64,000 nt of DNA. Origin: Pipra filicauda (taxonomy: Eukaryota > Chordata > Aves > Passeriformes > Pipridae). Position 1 is the stretch's first letter. Each line of letters starts with the position of its first letter. This document shows, piece by piece, positions 35,293-47,827 of this stretch. The stretch covers positions 436,501 through 500,500 of the forward strand of contig NW_024104556.1 in assembly GCF_003945595.2 (NCBI RefSeq). The letters run 5' to 3'. The notes under the pieces are model-generated. The model was not told the origin of the DNA, made no database searches, and saw nothing but the letters and a program-made list of their open reading frames with translations. The position numbers and the translations under genes are program-made.

Positions 35293-36128
35293 CTGCCAGG
35301 GAACAAGAAAAATCAATATAAAATGAGTGTATTCAATGATTCATCCCCAAAGATAAGAATGGAACATGTTATCACACGGAGTGATTGATGTGGAGATAAA
35401 GACGACAAGATCGAAATGGAAAAACCTTCAACAAGGACCCAACTAAGTTTTCAATGCTATCTCTCACAGTAGTAGCTTACTACTGTTAAGGAAGTACCAG
35501 TTACTTACTCATTATTATGTCAGTCAGAGTCTACTACTATTTATTAAGTGAGCTCCCCAAGCGCCGCAGCAAAAAACAAGCAAAGAGAAACATCAACCCA
35601 ACACTAAACCCTGCGTGTCCAAACCCCTGGCCACACACAGAGGATTGCCAAAATCCTCCTCTGAGCTGGCTGTCAGGGAAAGCATGAACTGCAGAGAGGG
35701 CCAGTAAATCCTCCAAAATCAGGCAAAAGCGAGAAACAACCTCGAGTGGGTTCACCAGAAGCCATTAAAGCATCTCCAGTGCAGTGAAGGGCCCGAAATC
35801 ATCCCAGATGGAAGGCAGGCCACGGCTACAGGTACACCATGGGCTCTGCAAATTTTTCCTAGTTCCACCCATTTCCATGGGCTATAACAATTTATGCCAC
35901 CAGATGGTCTCCCCAGTGTTGTTTGCCCAGAGTAACAATAAACTGGGGCTGTGGAGTTCTGCTGATGACGCATTTTAATGAGACATTTAGAAATAACTTT
36001 TCAGAGTGCCTTTTTCCTCTTTCTTTTTGAACAAAAACATTAGAACTTACTATATTATTTTTTTAAACAGTTATTATTGTAGTGGCACAACACCCAGCCA
36101 GCAGCCTGAGACAGTCTTTGCTTTCAAG

Positions 36129-36635
36129 AATCACAGAATTGTTAAGGATGGAAAAGCCCTTCAAGATCTTCGAGTCCAACCCTTCCCCAGCTCTGCCAAG
36201 GCCACCACTAAACCACGTCCCCAAAGGCCACATCCACACCTATTTAACACCTCCAGGGACGGTGACTCCACCACTGCCCTGGGCAGCCTGTGCCAGTGCC
36301 TGATCACTCTTTCCATGAAGGAATCTTCCCTAATATCCAATCTGAACTGAAGGCCGTTCCCTCTCCTCCTGTCCCTCGTTCCCTGGGAGCAGAGCCTGAC
36401 CCCCCCCCGGCTCCCCCCTCCTGTCAGGGGGTTGCAGAGCCAGAAGGTCCCCCCTGAGCCTCCTTTTCTCCAGGTTGAGCCCCCCCAGCTCCCTCAGCTG
36501 CTCCTGCTGCTCCAGCCCCTTCCCAGCTCTGTTCCCTTCCCTGCACACGCTCCAGCCCCTCCGGGTCCTCCTTGTCCGGAGGGTCCCAGCGGTGCCCCCG
36601 GGGCTGGAGGTGCCCCGGCCGTGCCCAGCACAGGG
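36129..36635 (-). mobile_element. CR1 LINE 3' fragment, longest copy
   Basis: Starts aatcacagaattgttaagga and continues through cacctccagggacggtgact, tctttccatgaaggaatctt, tccctcgttccctgggagc and ctccttttctccaggttgag to the GC-rich ctccagcccctccgggtcct block, about 500 bases. Its far end extends further into the CR1 body than the other copies. Confidence 0.93.
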
Positions 36636-37705
36636 GACAATCTGTGTTAAGTCTTTTTTTCCTTCTTTTCCATCCCTAGACATAAAACCCCCAACTAATC
36701 CCCAACGATCAAAATGTAACACAAAGTAAGTGAAAATACAGTTTAGAAACAATCTGACCAGGAATTTCCCAGCCTCGGGAAAAAAAAGAAGGAAAAATAA
36801 AACAAAAACAAATAAACAAAAAATGTGGCAGAGGGGATGAGGGGACTGAGTGCAGTCCAAGAAGATCCCATCCTAAACACCAACTGCTGCAACACCTCCT
36901 ATTCCCTCTTTGGGCCCGCACTCAAACTGCTTTTTAAAGAGTAAAACTTACACACAACTCCACAGAGATGTGAGGACACTGTTACCACCACCCAAACTAA
37001 CCAAGCAGGACCTTCTGTTGTTTTCTACCTGATTCCCTGATTGCTTTGTGGGTCAAAATGAAGATAAAAATGCAAGTCTCCAAGTACACCACCAGATCTG
37101 TGCTGTGAGGACACCAAACACACTGGGCAGGGTATTTACCTGGAGAATGTTGTTCTGTAGTGGTTTATACCAACACAGCAGCACAGACTCTGGCTCAGGA
37201 GCAATTAAAAGCTTTGATCAGCCCCTGCACAGCCTCTGACAGGTGAGCAGGGCAGGTTTTCCCTGTCCCTCCTCTCCAGGAGCTCAGCTGATGGGATCCT
37301 CTCCAGCCAGCCCTTCCCTCCGTCCTTACCACCGCCAAAAACCAATTCATGCTAACAACTAATTTGAAAGAAGTCTTCTAATGCTTTTTATTTTCGAGAT
37401 GTCAGATGCAACATCAACTATTTCCCCCTTTTATCTGCCAGGTTTGACTGTGCTGGAGCTGGAGGTGTCGATGCCTACACTGGATGTACCAGAGCTCTCA
37501 GTGGTGCAGAACAAGGCACAGGGAGCTCCAGTGTCTTTTCATCCACAGCCTGCAGAAGTTGTCCTGCATTTGTAGGATCCTGCTGCTGACTTTGTGCATC
37601 TGGGATCTCTGCCCAATGTGAGATTAGGGCCTCTCCCCTTGGAGGATCAGTGGATTGCTGTCAGTCCACGCACCTTGCACAGGGTCCTGATGTTGCTCTT
37701 TGTGT

Positions 37706-37975
37706 CACAGAATCCTAAAATGGGTTGGGTTGGGAGGGGCCTTAAAGCCCAACTCATCCCACCCCCTGCCATGGGCAGGGACACCTTCCACCAGCCCAGG
37801 TTGCTCCAAGCCCTGTCCAACCTGGCCTTGGACACTCCCAGGGCTGGGGCAGCCACAGCTTCTCTGGGCAACCTGTGCCAGGGCCTGCCCACCCTCACAG
37901 GGAGGGATTTCTTCCCAATATCCAACCTAATCCTGCCCTCTTCCAGTTTAAAGCCACTCCCTCTTGTATCTCTTC
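37706..37975 (-). mobile_element. CR1 LINE 3' fragment
   Basis: cacagaatcctaaaatgggt, tgccatgggcagggacacc, tggccttggacactcccagg, gcctgcccaccctcacaggg, and on to tttaaagccactccctcttg. Confidence 0.95.
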
Positions 37976-40900
37976 CACCAGCCAGCAGTGAGCACACAAG
38001 GTGGGTGACAGGAAATATTATGAATAGATAATATCAATAAATGGATCAGCTGAATGGGAGCTCCTTGTGCCTCCAGCTGTGTGTGTCAAGAGGTGGGACC
38101 TCATCCCAAACTGCTGCTCCCACAGCACCTCAGCAACAAGAGAAGGGAATATCTACTATTCTCCCCTGCCTTCAGGGTCATGAAAACATGTTTTCTTCAG
38201 GCTTAAACTGCATGTGACAGACCAAAGCCTAAGTCATCTAACTCCCAAAGCCTAACTCAAGTATTAACGCTGGCCCAAAATCCCACCTCCAAAACAGCCC
38301 CAGGTTTTTTTTTAATCACCCAAGCCAAAGGAATTGTGAAAGAAAGGAAGCACAGCTATCACTGAGCCTAAAAAGCTTTGAGTTTCAGCAGCAAGGCCAT
38401 AAACCAGGCATTTGGACACAGTGCCAAAGGCACCCCCTCACTGGTGACACGTCACTTCTGACACCGGGGGCCGACAGGATGACACAGCCCGGTGTTACAC
38501 TTCCCCTAGTGTTTAAACCCCACCAGAATAAACAGAGCATTAAGTTAAAAATAAAGAAAAAAGCCACATAAAGGCTTAAGTTGTGGCCACTGAAGGGTTT
38601 CTGCTATTAAGGTGTCACCAAACAAGGTGGCTGTGGACAAGTGACCGCTGTGGGTGCGAGGTCACAGCTCTGCCCTAAGGAACAAGTGCAACACAAACTC
38701 CACTGCAGACCACAAACACCACCTAAATAAACATGTTTTACAACTATTGCACAACAACAAACACTTCTGCCCAGCACGTTTCAAACCATAGCGAGGTTTT
38801 GCCTTAACTGGTATTTGTGTTAGAAATGTAACAGGGGGGAATAAAAGGGAGGGGAAAAGTGGTTTATAAATTTCTGCAGGTATTAACTTCACATAGAAGA
38901 CTGTGGGAGCCTAAATAAATTATCAAAGATCCAAGAGAATAAATCACAGCCTTCTGCGGCTTTTCAGCCCCGTCAGCTGATTAAAGCATTGCATCTATTC
39001 ATCTGTCCAAGGGACTTCTTCTGTGCCAAGCAGCTAAACAGGAACAGAAAGTAAGGTGGTCACGTGCAGTCACGTGGCAATACAGGGCTCCAGGGCTGGA
39101 ATGCTGAGGATGGAGGGAGGGGATGAAGAGATCAGCAAGGAAATGCTCCGAAAATCCCCTAAATAAACCCCTGGGGAGGGGAAGGCAGGGAAGGAAGCAC
39201 CACTCTGCAGGCAAGTGTTGGTTCTGAAGCATCTAAAGGCTGGACTGAATCCCTGGAGTTCACAGAAGTGCTGCTGAGCTGCTCCCCTTGGACACACAGC
39301 TATTTGCTTCCCTTCAAGCTCTCCCTTCCCTGATTTTGTATTTCAGCTGTGGCTGGTGGCGGGGGGAGGAAGGTGATAATAGCTGAGAGTTTAATATTCC
39401 CACAGCTTGCCGGGAAAACCCTCTCTCTGGGCTGTTTCCACCTCGGGTGCTGCTGCGCTAAGCAAGAAAAAAATAATCACTATCAACAAAACAACTGAAA
39501 AAAAGTTATTCTTAGCTCAGTCCCCGAGCTGGTTAATAAACACTGAGCCTGCTGCGTAACATGACTCCCTCGGGACTGCCTGTCCTGGGAATAAACAGGC
39601 AAAGTACACACACCAGGCTCACAAAAGCTGAGTCACGCAGCTCTGCCTCTGGAAAATTTTTTTGGGAACAAAACTCTTCCACCTCCAGGCAGAACAGTGT
39701 CCCCTCCTGAGGCTGGGGTGGTGTGGGAAGGGGTTAATCCCGATTCCCAAGCCCTCTCCTGACTCAGGGAAGAGGCTGGCTGGGTCTATATTTATGGAGT
39801 TACACACGAGGAGGAGAACTGGACCTGCAGCTCCGACACATGACCGTGACTCAGGAGCTCTGCTGCTGCTCCCGTGTGACCTTGGGGGGAACCTTCACAC
39901 TCCCAGTCACTCCCCAGTAACACCAGCACAGCCACTGGGCTCCTGGGTGGGGAGAACTCCAGCACCACTGCACATCAGCACAAAGCTTTAATCCCTGGGG
40001 AGGAACGGGACAGCAAGGAAAACACTTCAGAACAACACGAGGGGTGTGCTGGGGCCACAGGCAGCCCTTGCATGTCCCAGAGAGTCCCAAAGGGCTTTTT
40101 TCTTGCCCACTGTGAAGCTTGCAAAGAAATAATACCCTATTTTTATGGTATCTTGCCCAAGTGGTTTGTATGTCATTATATCTCATATATCACTGCACTA
40201 ACAAATGGAAAAAAACGCAGCTAAAAACCCACCAAAAGGGCCACCACACGTACTTTAAAAAATACCCTTTTACTCTTTTATTTTGAGAAATAAAATACAA
40301 AAAATATGCACAGGCCGGAAATAGGAAAAAGCTGTTGTGAGATCCAGTTTTTTCCTCAAAAGACCCACCCCCCTCACCCCCATTTCTCCTGCTGAACAGG
40401 TACCTCTGCACAGCACTGGTCTTTTCCCAAGCCACTCCCTGACCCAGTTAAATGCTAAATATTGATCCAAACCCCCCAGCTGGGCACTTAGAGGAACACT
40501 CAGTGTTCTTCTACTAAGGGATCCTATCCCTAAATTTATAAATTCTTCCTCACACAAGCCCCTGAGACCAAAGGCAGCTGCCCCTGGGGGGAGGCACAGG
40601 AGAGGAGGATCCCTGCCCGGGTGTTCCCTTTGTGTCCCTGTTTTTAACAACCAGACTCTGTTTTCATTCCAGCTGCTGAACTATTTTCCTCGAGTAAAAC
40701 CACAAAGGGAAGGTGGGACGGGCTGTGCTGATGCACCAGCCCTTGAGGCTGCTCTTGGAGACTCTTCCCCTGGGTCAATGGCCTGGGCAGCAGGAATTCG
40801 GCCTCGGATGCAGGTGAAGAAATCGCCACAGCAGCACAACCCATCCCTTGCCTGACACGTGTGGAATGGTGGTGACAGCAAGGACGGTGGCTTTTAGTTC

Positions 40901-42867
40901 TGAATCCTCATTTCTCTGTCGAGCTGGGCTGGCTCTGCCCTCCCACAGCCTCCAATCCAATCCCTGTGATAACTCAATCACTGGAACCCAAACGACTGCA
41001 GCCCTCCAGGACCCGACGAGTGAAATCTCAGCATTCAGCTCTTAGAAAGTAAAGAGGATTATAATTTAAACCCTGTATCTTCATTTCTCCCTAATGAACT
41101 CAGGCAGGCCAGAGCAGCAGCTCCTCAGGCTGCCCCTCCTCACACCCAGCTCCTTTATTTCCCCTCCAGCTTTGGTTTCTGACTGGCCTGGATTTTAATA
41201 AAGGTGTATCAGCACTAACTCAGTGTTGGGAGAAGCAGCTTTTCCAGCCTCCCCAAAGGCAGCTGCTCCTGTTCCTGCACTGCCTTCCAGGGAAAATGGT
41301 TCAAACTTCCAAAGACTCAATGTTACAGCAAGATTATGTTTTTTATCTGATATGAAAAGCTGTGTTATTGCAAGGCAGAGATAACAGCCGAGCCAGAGCA
41401 TCCCAGAACACAGACACGTGGGCAATGAAAGGCTCATTTTCCATCCTGGTGCTGCCTCAGGAACATCAAGGGAAAGGGATGAGCAGGGTCCTGCTCTCCC
41501 TGGCTTCACCACCCTCCCAGCGGCTGCAGCGGAGGAGGTGATGCAGCTTTTGACCTAAATCAATGTGTTGGCAATGGACAAAATAAACCCCTTTGTGACT
41601 CCCAGAGCTCTGGAGATGCCCAGGATCAGCCCCCTCACCTGCACCTGACCACAGACAGGGCATCACTCAGCACCTGCACTTCTTTCGGACATATTTGTAT
41701 TTTATTGTTATTTTGGCGACCAGATAATTCAAATAAATCTCTTTTTGTCCTCCCTGGGGTGCTCTGCAGGCAGCAGAACAGGCTTGGAAGCTGCAATGGG
41801 TATGATGTGAAAATTTGTGTATGGCAGGAAAAAATCCAGAGCATCTGTAACATGTAACTCCAGCTCATCTGCAAATATTAGAAATGACGATGGAGAAACC
41901 TAAATTGTTAAATTTATTCATTTCAGCCTTTCCTACACAGCAGCCTCTCAAATAATGCATAAAGCATAATTTCCCACTACTCCTGTGAATTATCTCAGCT
42001 TTAAAAATAGCACAACAACGACTAAACCACTAAACAGGGACAATTCCCCTCTAAATGTTTCTTTATTACAACGCCACTTGACCTGCAGATCATCACACCC
42101 CCCCTCAGGTCACTGCTTAAACACAGTCCTCATTCACAGCTACGTGTACAAACACGCAGGGGTTTGGTGCACACCACAGCAGAAATGCTGAATTTGTGAG
42201 GCAGCTCATTTGCAAATTATCCAGAATCATTAAATCAGCTTGTCTTCACCGCTGTAAAATTAAAATATGTGGGTTTTTTACTTTTTTGCCTCTCTAAGCC
42301 AGTGCTGCTCCCCTGGAGGTGCATCAGGACAGGGGAAACATTTTATATAGTACTTGGAATATTCCAAGTCCCATCAAAATCAGTGATGAAAGGACCAGAG
42401 CTCTTCTCTGACACTGGACAGGTCGTGCAGATGTAGAGTTTTCACTTTAACACAGTTCCAAACACCTGTGGTGTCCTGATGGAGGGGCTGGGACGGGACC
42501 AGGGTGGGACATGGGACAAAGTCTCTGCACATGGGATTTCCTGGGAAACTCCCAGGTTTGGATTTGGGTGGAAGCAAAGAGTAAAGAGGAACTGTGATCG
42601 TTCAGTGAGTTTATTTAAATATGTAGGTTTTTTTCTAAAGCTATTCTTTTCAAATGCCAGGTCAGCTCCAGGTGTCTTGTCTGATTTTTGAGATTCACCA
42701 AATTGAAGACAAGTAAAACAAGCAGAGAAGAAGCAGCTGGCATCACCACTGCCCTTCTCACAAGGACACTGGTTTAATTCCCTCTTTTTCCATAAGCTTT
42801 GCCTTCAGGAGAACTCCTTGTGTTGGTAAATATGAACATTTCAGTGGCAGGTGCTCCTGCCACAAGA

Positions 42868-42916
42868 TGAGCTTTAAGGCCCCTCCCAACCCAAACCATT
42901 CTGGGATTCTGTGATT
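42868..42916 (+). mobile_element. CR1 LINE 3' tip
   Basis: gatgagctttaaggcccctc, then ccaacccaaaccattctggg and attctgtgatt. Only the last ~50 bases are present. Confidence 0.88.
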
Positions 42917-43265
42917 AAACTCAGCCTTTAAAAGGATACAAATATCCTGAGCCAGGAGGAATTACTTCTCTCTACCCTTCATCCTCTGCAGCAGTTTGTC
43001 CTGGGGTACATCACCTGTGTCATTACCTGCCCTGAGAAAGTGGTAACAACCTTTTTTATGGCTTTGTGTGATTTAATGTCACCCATCTGAGCAGGCAGAG
43101 CAGAAAGAACAGGGAAACTGAGTCCCAAGGAACAACCACAGAGCTACAGGTATTTTTCCTTCTTTAACATGGATAATCAGACTGTCACCAAGGGCAGGTG
43201 GTGAAGGAAAGCTGGTCTGCTCTTCCCTGGACAAAGACAGTTTGTGCAACACAGACATGAGATGC

Positions 43266-43739
43266 CCGTTCCTGACCTGCTGGAGAGAGTCCAGAGGAGG
43301 CCATGGAGATGCTCCAGGGCTGGAGCCCCTCTGCTCTGGAGCCAGGCTGGGAGAGCTGGGGGGCTTCACCTGGAGAAGAGAAGCTCCAGGGAGACCTGAG
43401 AGCCCCTTCCAGTGCTTAAAGGAGTTCCAGAAGAGCTGGAGAGGGACTGGGGACAAGGGATGGAGGGACAGGACAAGAGGGAATGGCTTCCCACTGCCAG
43501 AGGGCAGGGTTAGATAGGATATTGGGAAGAAATCCTTCCTTGTGAGGGTGGGGAGGCCCTGGAATGGATTTCCCAGAGGATGCCCCATCCCTGGAAGTGT
43601 CCAAGGCCAGGTTGGACGGGGCTTGGAGCAACCTGGGATAGCAGAAGGTGTCCCTGCCCATGGCAGGGGGTGGGATGAGTTGGGCTTTAAGGTTCCTCCC
43701 AACCCAAACCATCCTGGGATTCCATTATTTGATTCTGTG
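43266..43739 (+). mobile_element. CR1 LINE 3' fragment, one of the longest in the window
   Basis: About 470 bases in sense: cctgacctgctggagagagt, ggccatggagatgctccagg, gggcttcacctggagaagag, ggacaagagggaatggcttc, gccccatccctggaagtgtc, ending gggattccattatttgattc and tgtg. Its translation opens a long minus-strand shadow frame that is not a gene. Confidence 0.95.
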
Positions 43740-43811
43740 AATCCCCTGCAAACCAGCAGCATGAGGGGTGGCTCTAAAGGCAGACCTAGTCCTGACTACA
43801 CTCAGGATTTG
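43740..43811 (+). repeat. Duplicated 72-bp CR1 3' flank, copy 1
   Basis: Identical by eye to 46232-46303, and likewise starts directly after a CR1 gattctgtg end. Here it is followed by a second CR1 tip (43812-43850) instead of unique sequence. Confidence 0.95.
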
Positions 43812-43850
43812 AGCTTTAAGGTCTCTCTAACCCAACCCATTCCACGATGG
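43812..43850 (+). mobile_element. CR1 LINE 3' tip remnant
   Basis: agctttaaggtctctctaac followed by ccaacccattccacgatgg. It is only the terminal ~40 bases of a sense CR1 and abuts the 72-bp duplicated segment. Confidence 0.75.
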
Positions 43851-44647
43851 TGTGCTTTTCTCAGCAGCAATCCTGGATGTGTCCACCCCTCACCACAGAG
43901 CAAAGGCAAACAGGACACCCAGCCTGGGGAGGAAAGAACAACCCTCCTGCTTCCCGGGTCAGTCGCTCCAGCTGATCAGCCCACACCCAGCTCCAGACCC
44001 AGCGACGTGGCCAGCGGAGGATCCAGACTGGAATACTGAAACCAGTGGCATTTTGAGCCATGGGGGTGGACAGATGTCCTGCCAGTGGCTCTGCCCTCCC
44101 AGAGCCACCTCTTTATTAAATCCATCAGCACAGAACCTGCCTGAGTTTGGAACTGGTGCTGACGAAGGCGCGAGGCCACAGGGAAGGTCCCCGTAAACGA
44201 CCCCATAACATCTGGAACTGCTGCCGGGGGTTTATTTGGCTCCTTTCCGAGCTGAACTGCCAGGCCCTGCCTGGCTGCAGCACCTGGCTCACAGCCTGGG
44301 GTGGGCTGCTAATGACCACCACGTAATTAGGGAAATTGGTATTTTCCATAATAAAGATACTCAAAAGTAAGGCGTGTACGTGTGCCTGTGTGTGCTGGGG
44401 CAGAATTCCAACACCTCCACTGCTGGGAACGTCAGCAGAGACACCCTGCAGTTCACAGAGCACCTTTTGCTTGTCCTATAAAATTCTGTCCCATTTTAAC
44501 AAAAGCATGAACTTTGAGGACAATCACTTGTGCTCAGGAACACCACCTCAGTCAGCCCAGACCCTCCTCCAGAGCATCAGCAGGTTTGCAGTTTTCCTCC
44601 TATTTTTCCCCAAAACGCAATGAAAAGCTCCAAAAATTTGCCATCTT

Positions 44648-44765
44648 CTATCTCTGAGGATGTTTCCATCCTTGGAAATATTCAGAACCCATGGGGATGT
44701 GGCCCAGAGTTCCCTGCTCCAGCTGACCCTGACTTGGACCTGATCTCCAGGTCTCTTCCAACCTT
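44648..44765 (+). mobile_element. Degraded CR1 LINE 3' remnant
   Basis: Weak resemblance only: gaaatattcagaacccatgg, ggatgtggccc, then acttggacctgatctccagg and tctcttccaacc. The terminal repeat is lost. It looks like an old copy. Confidence 0.55.
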
Positions 44766-45960
44766 CACCTGTCTGAGTCCAGGGAAGCAATCAGATAAAA
44801 TATTCAAGATTTATCAAATTACACTGAAACCCAGAAATACCCTGTGTATAAAGTGTCTGAATTTGCACAAATTTAAAGCAACTGAATAAATTATTGGTTT
44901 CTAACAGCTCTGTAAAGAGGGGTCTGTGGAGATCATGGGCACAGCCCTTCCAGGCTATGGGGAGCCAAAATTGGAATTACTGCTCCGGAATCTTTGTCGT
45001 TTCCATGGAAAGCAGCACAGTGAGAGCTCAGCTGGCAGGAGAACCAGGCTGGTTATGGATTCAAAGCCTCACCTCTGGAATGTGGCCCTTTCTCCTACAG
45101 GTAGAAATGGCTCCAGAGGTTATTCCTCAGTTCTCAGCCTGACACAACAGGTCAGGATGGAATCCAGTAATTCCAGGGCTCCATCTCCCCACTTTATATG
45201 GCTGCTGGGTATATTTTATGCCCTCTGTGTTTACAAAATGCAGGCTGAGTAAAGCCCTGACTTTTGTGCTGACTCTGGTGCTTTATGGAACACATGGTGT
45301 TTGTTTAAAAAACTGCCTGTTTTCTGGAGCATGCAAGAAAACAGCCATTAAATCACAGGGAACAGAAGGTATTATTACAGAAGGGATTCCAGAACTGGAA
45401 TTATTAAATGTAAGAAAATGGCAAGTTGCCTCGTATTGTTTTGTTTTCTTATATTATGAATAAAACTGTGGTTCAACAAGTGGCAAAGTCTGAAAAGCAA
45501 CAAAATAAAGCCCAGAGCACGTGGCTGCGAGAACAGAAAACACACCTGGAAAAGTCCTGAAGGAAGGGATCTGCGGCATTTTAAAACAGCTACAGAGAAA
45601 TTTGATTTTCTATTAAAAAAGGTATTTCACTCCCTCCCCTGAAGAAAAGCTACTGGCAAGTTTAAAAGTGCTTTTGATTCACAATAATCTCACAAGCCAA
45701 ATAAAGCCGTTTCCGCTCGCACCCGGCCAGGATGGGCTGTGTGGCCAAGACACCCACAGGGAGCTTTCCCATTCCAAACCCCTCCATTTGCACCAGGGTG
45801 GAGGGGCCAGGGAACACTCTGAGCCAGGCCACAGTCACTCCTGGGAGGAAAAGCTCAAGCAGCTGCAGAAAAACACATCTCTGCCCACTGGGCACAGCAG
45901 AGCACTTGGAGAAGGATCAAACACACCTCTCAGAGCAGGAATTTCCTACAAGGGCCTGGA

Positions 45961-46231
45961 GTGGCAGGACAAGGGGAATGGCTTCCCACTGCCAGAGGGC
46001 AGGGCTGGATGGGATATTGGGAAGAAATCCCTCCCTGTGAGGGTGGGGAGGCCCTGGCACAGGTTGCCCAGAGAAGCTGTGGCTGCCCCATCCCTGGGAG
46101 TGTCCAAGGCCAGGTTGGAGCAGCCTGGGAGGGTGGAAGGTGTCCCTGCCCATGGCACGGGGTGGTGCTGGACGGGCTTTAAGGTTCCTCCCAACCCAAA
46201 CCATCCTGGGATTCCATGAGATGATTCTGTG
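45961..46231 (+). mobile_element. CR1 LINE 3' fragment joined to the duplicated flank
   Basis: Sense copy: gtggcaggacaaggggaatgg, gatattgggaagaaatccct, ggcacaggttgcccagagaa, ending ccatcctgggattccatgag and atgattctgtg. The 72-bp segment at 46232-46303 follows immediately. Confidence 0.95.
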
Positions 46232-46303
46232 AATCCCCTGCAAACCAGCAGCATGAGGGGTGGCTCTAAAGGCAGACCTAGTCCTGACTACACTCAGGAT
46301 TTG
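46232..46303 (+). repeat. Duplicated 72-bp CR1 3' flank, copy 2
   Basis: Begins aatcccctgcaaaccagcag directly after a CR1 terminus (gattctgtg) and is identical by eye over 72 bases to 43740-43811. Sequence on both sides then diverges. See the finding on a possible 3' transduction or local duplication. Confidence 0.95.
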
Positions 46304-47589
46304 TGCTGCAATCTTCCCTTTGCACGTGTACCTGATAAAATTGGAATGGACTTTTCATTCTTTCCTTTTCTTGTTGGAAAAAAAAAGACTTGAAGGCTGT
46401 TTCTAGTCCTTCTTAAGTGCACAAATATTAAAACTAATTCATTCATCTCTCCTATCTTGTGCCTTATGAAATCTAACTGCTTCCAGGGTTAGATAATTAT
46501 TAAAATTAATAGTGTTAATTGGCATTTGAAGCCACATTATGCCTTCCCCACTCTCTCCTCCTGCAGCTCTTACACCCAGCTGCTCCCCCAGACTAGAAGA
46601 CACCCACCAAGCCAAGCATCCCTACACAAAAGCACCCTGAAGGCACCAAGACACAGACATACTCAACATTTCCAGCCCAGCTTTAACCTAATGAGGTAAA
46701 AAGCACAGTAATGAATCAAAAATAATGAAATACATTCTAGGAGGAAATATTCCCAGCATTATTAACCCAATCAAACCCCTCCTAATCCTATTACAAACCA
46801 GAGGGTTCAGCTGCACTTCCAGCAGGTCTCGAACACAAAGGCCAAAAGCAGATTACACTTCTGGATTTATCAGCTATTAAATAACTCACAGTTTCAAATC
46901 TCCACCTGCAGTCACAGATCCTGCAAGCTCAGAATTAGCAAAAGGCATTGGAAATGTGCTGGGATGAAGCCTGACCTGGATGTGCAGAAGGAAGCACAAG
47001 GAACAAAGTGGGAAGGACAAGAGGTCAAACTCTTGACTGCTCAGAAAAAATCCATTAGTGCATATTAATCTGGTTTTTTAGGCAGGTCTCTTGCCCTCAA
47101 AGCACTATCAATAATTGAGTTGCTTAAATTTTCTTTATCCTCATTATCTAGAATGGACAGAAGACCCAAAGAACTGGAATGTGCTGTTTGGAGGAGCAGA
47201 ACAGGCAACTTTCTCACATGGCTGGTCCAGCTCCAACTTCTCCATTTATCCAGGGAGAGTTTCACCTTTTGTTCTGTGTCCACATCACTAACAAGCATCC
47301 TGCCTGACAAGCCCACAAGTCACAGGACTCCAGGTGGTTTAAAGTGGCAGGAAATCTGCTCTAATGGCACTGTCCCCAAAACAAGGAGCTTCCCGGGTGG
47401 AGAAGCTCCATGGGGGAAGAGTTCCCTGAAAAGTTTAGAGACTGACTCCGACCAAGGTGTGCACAAGGATGCTCTTGGACACAGAAATGATGGACAGGGT
47501 GTTTGCAGGAGTGAGATGGTAAAATCAGGAGTCCCTTGTGCTCCAGATTTCTTCTTCCTAGCAAAGCATGTGTGGACCAAATAATGGGG

Positions 47590-47827
47590 AATCATGGAAT
47601 ACCTTGAGTTGGAGCGACCCACAAGAACCATCAAGTCCCACTCCTGGCCCTGCACAGACATCCCAACAATCCCACCCTATTGTCCAAACCCTCCTGGAGC
47701 TCTGGCAGCCTTGGGGCTGTGCCCACTGCCCTGGGGAGCCTGGGCAGTGCCAACCACCCTCTGGGGGAAGAACCTTTTCCTGAGATCCAGACTAAATCTC
47801 CTCTGTAACAGCTCCAGCCACTCCCTT
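47590..47827 (-). mobile_element. CR1 LINE 3' fragment
   Basis: atcatggaataccttgagtt, then ctggccctgcacagacatcc, ccctcctggagctctggca and gaagaaccttttcctgagat blocks. Same subfamily as 20123-20372. Confidence 0.95.

Noticed and set aside
36330..36860. 176-codon minus-strand ORF
   Set aside because: Much of it overlaps the long CR1 fragment in an unrelated frame to its reverse transcriptase, so it is not a gene.
43079..43762. 227-codon minus-strand ORF
   Set aside because: It is a reverse reading of a CR1 copy. The same peptide fragments recur at every CR1 insertion in the window.
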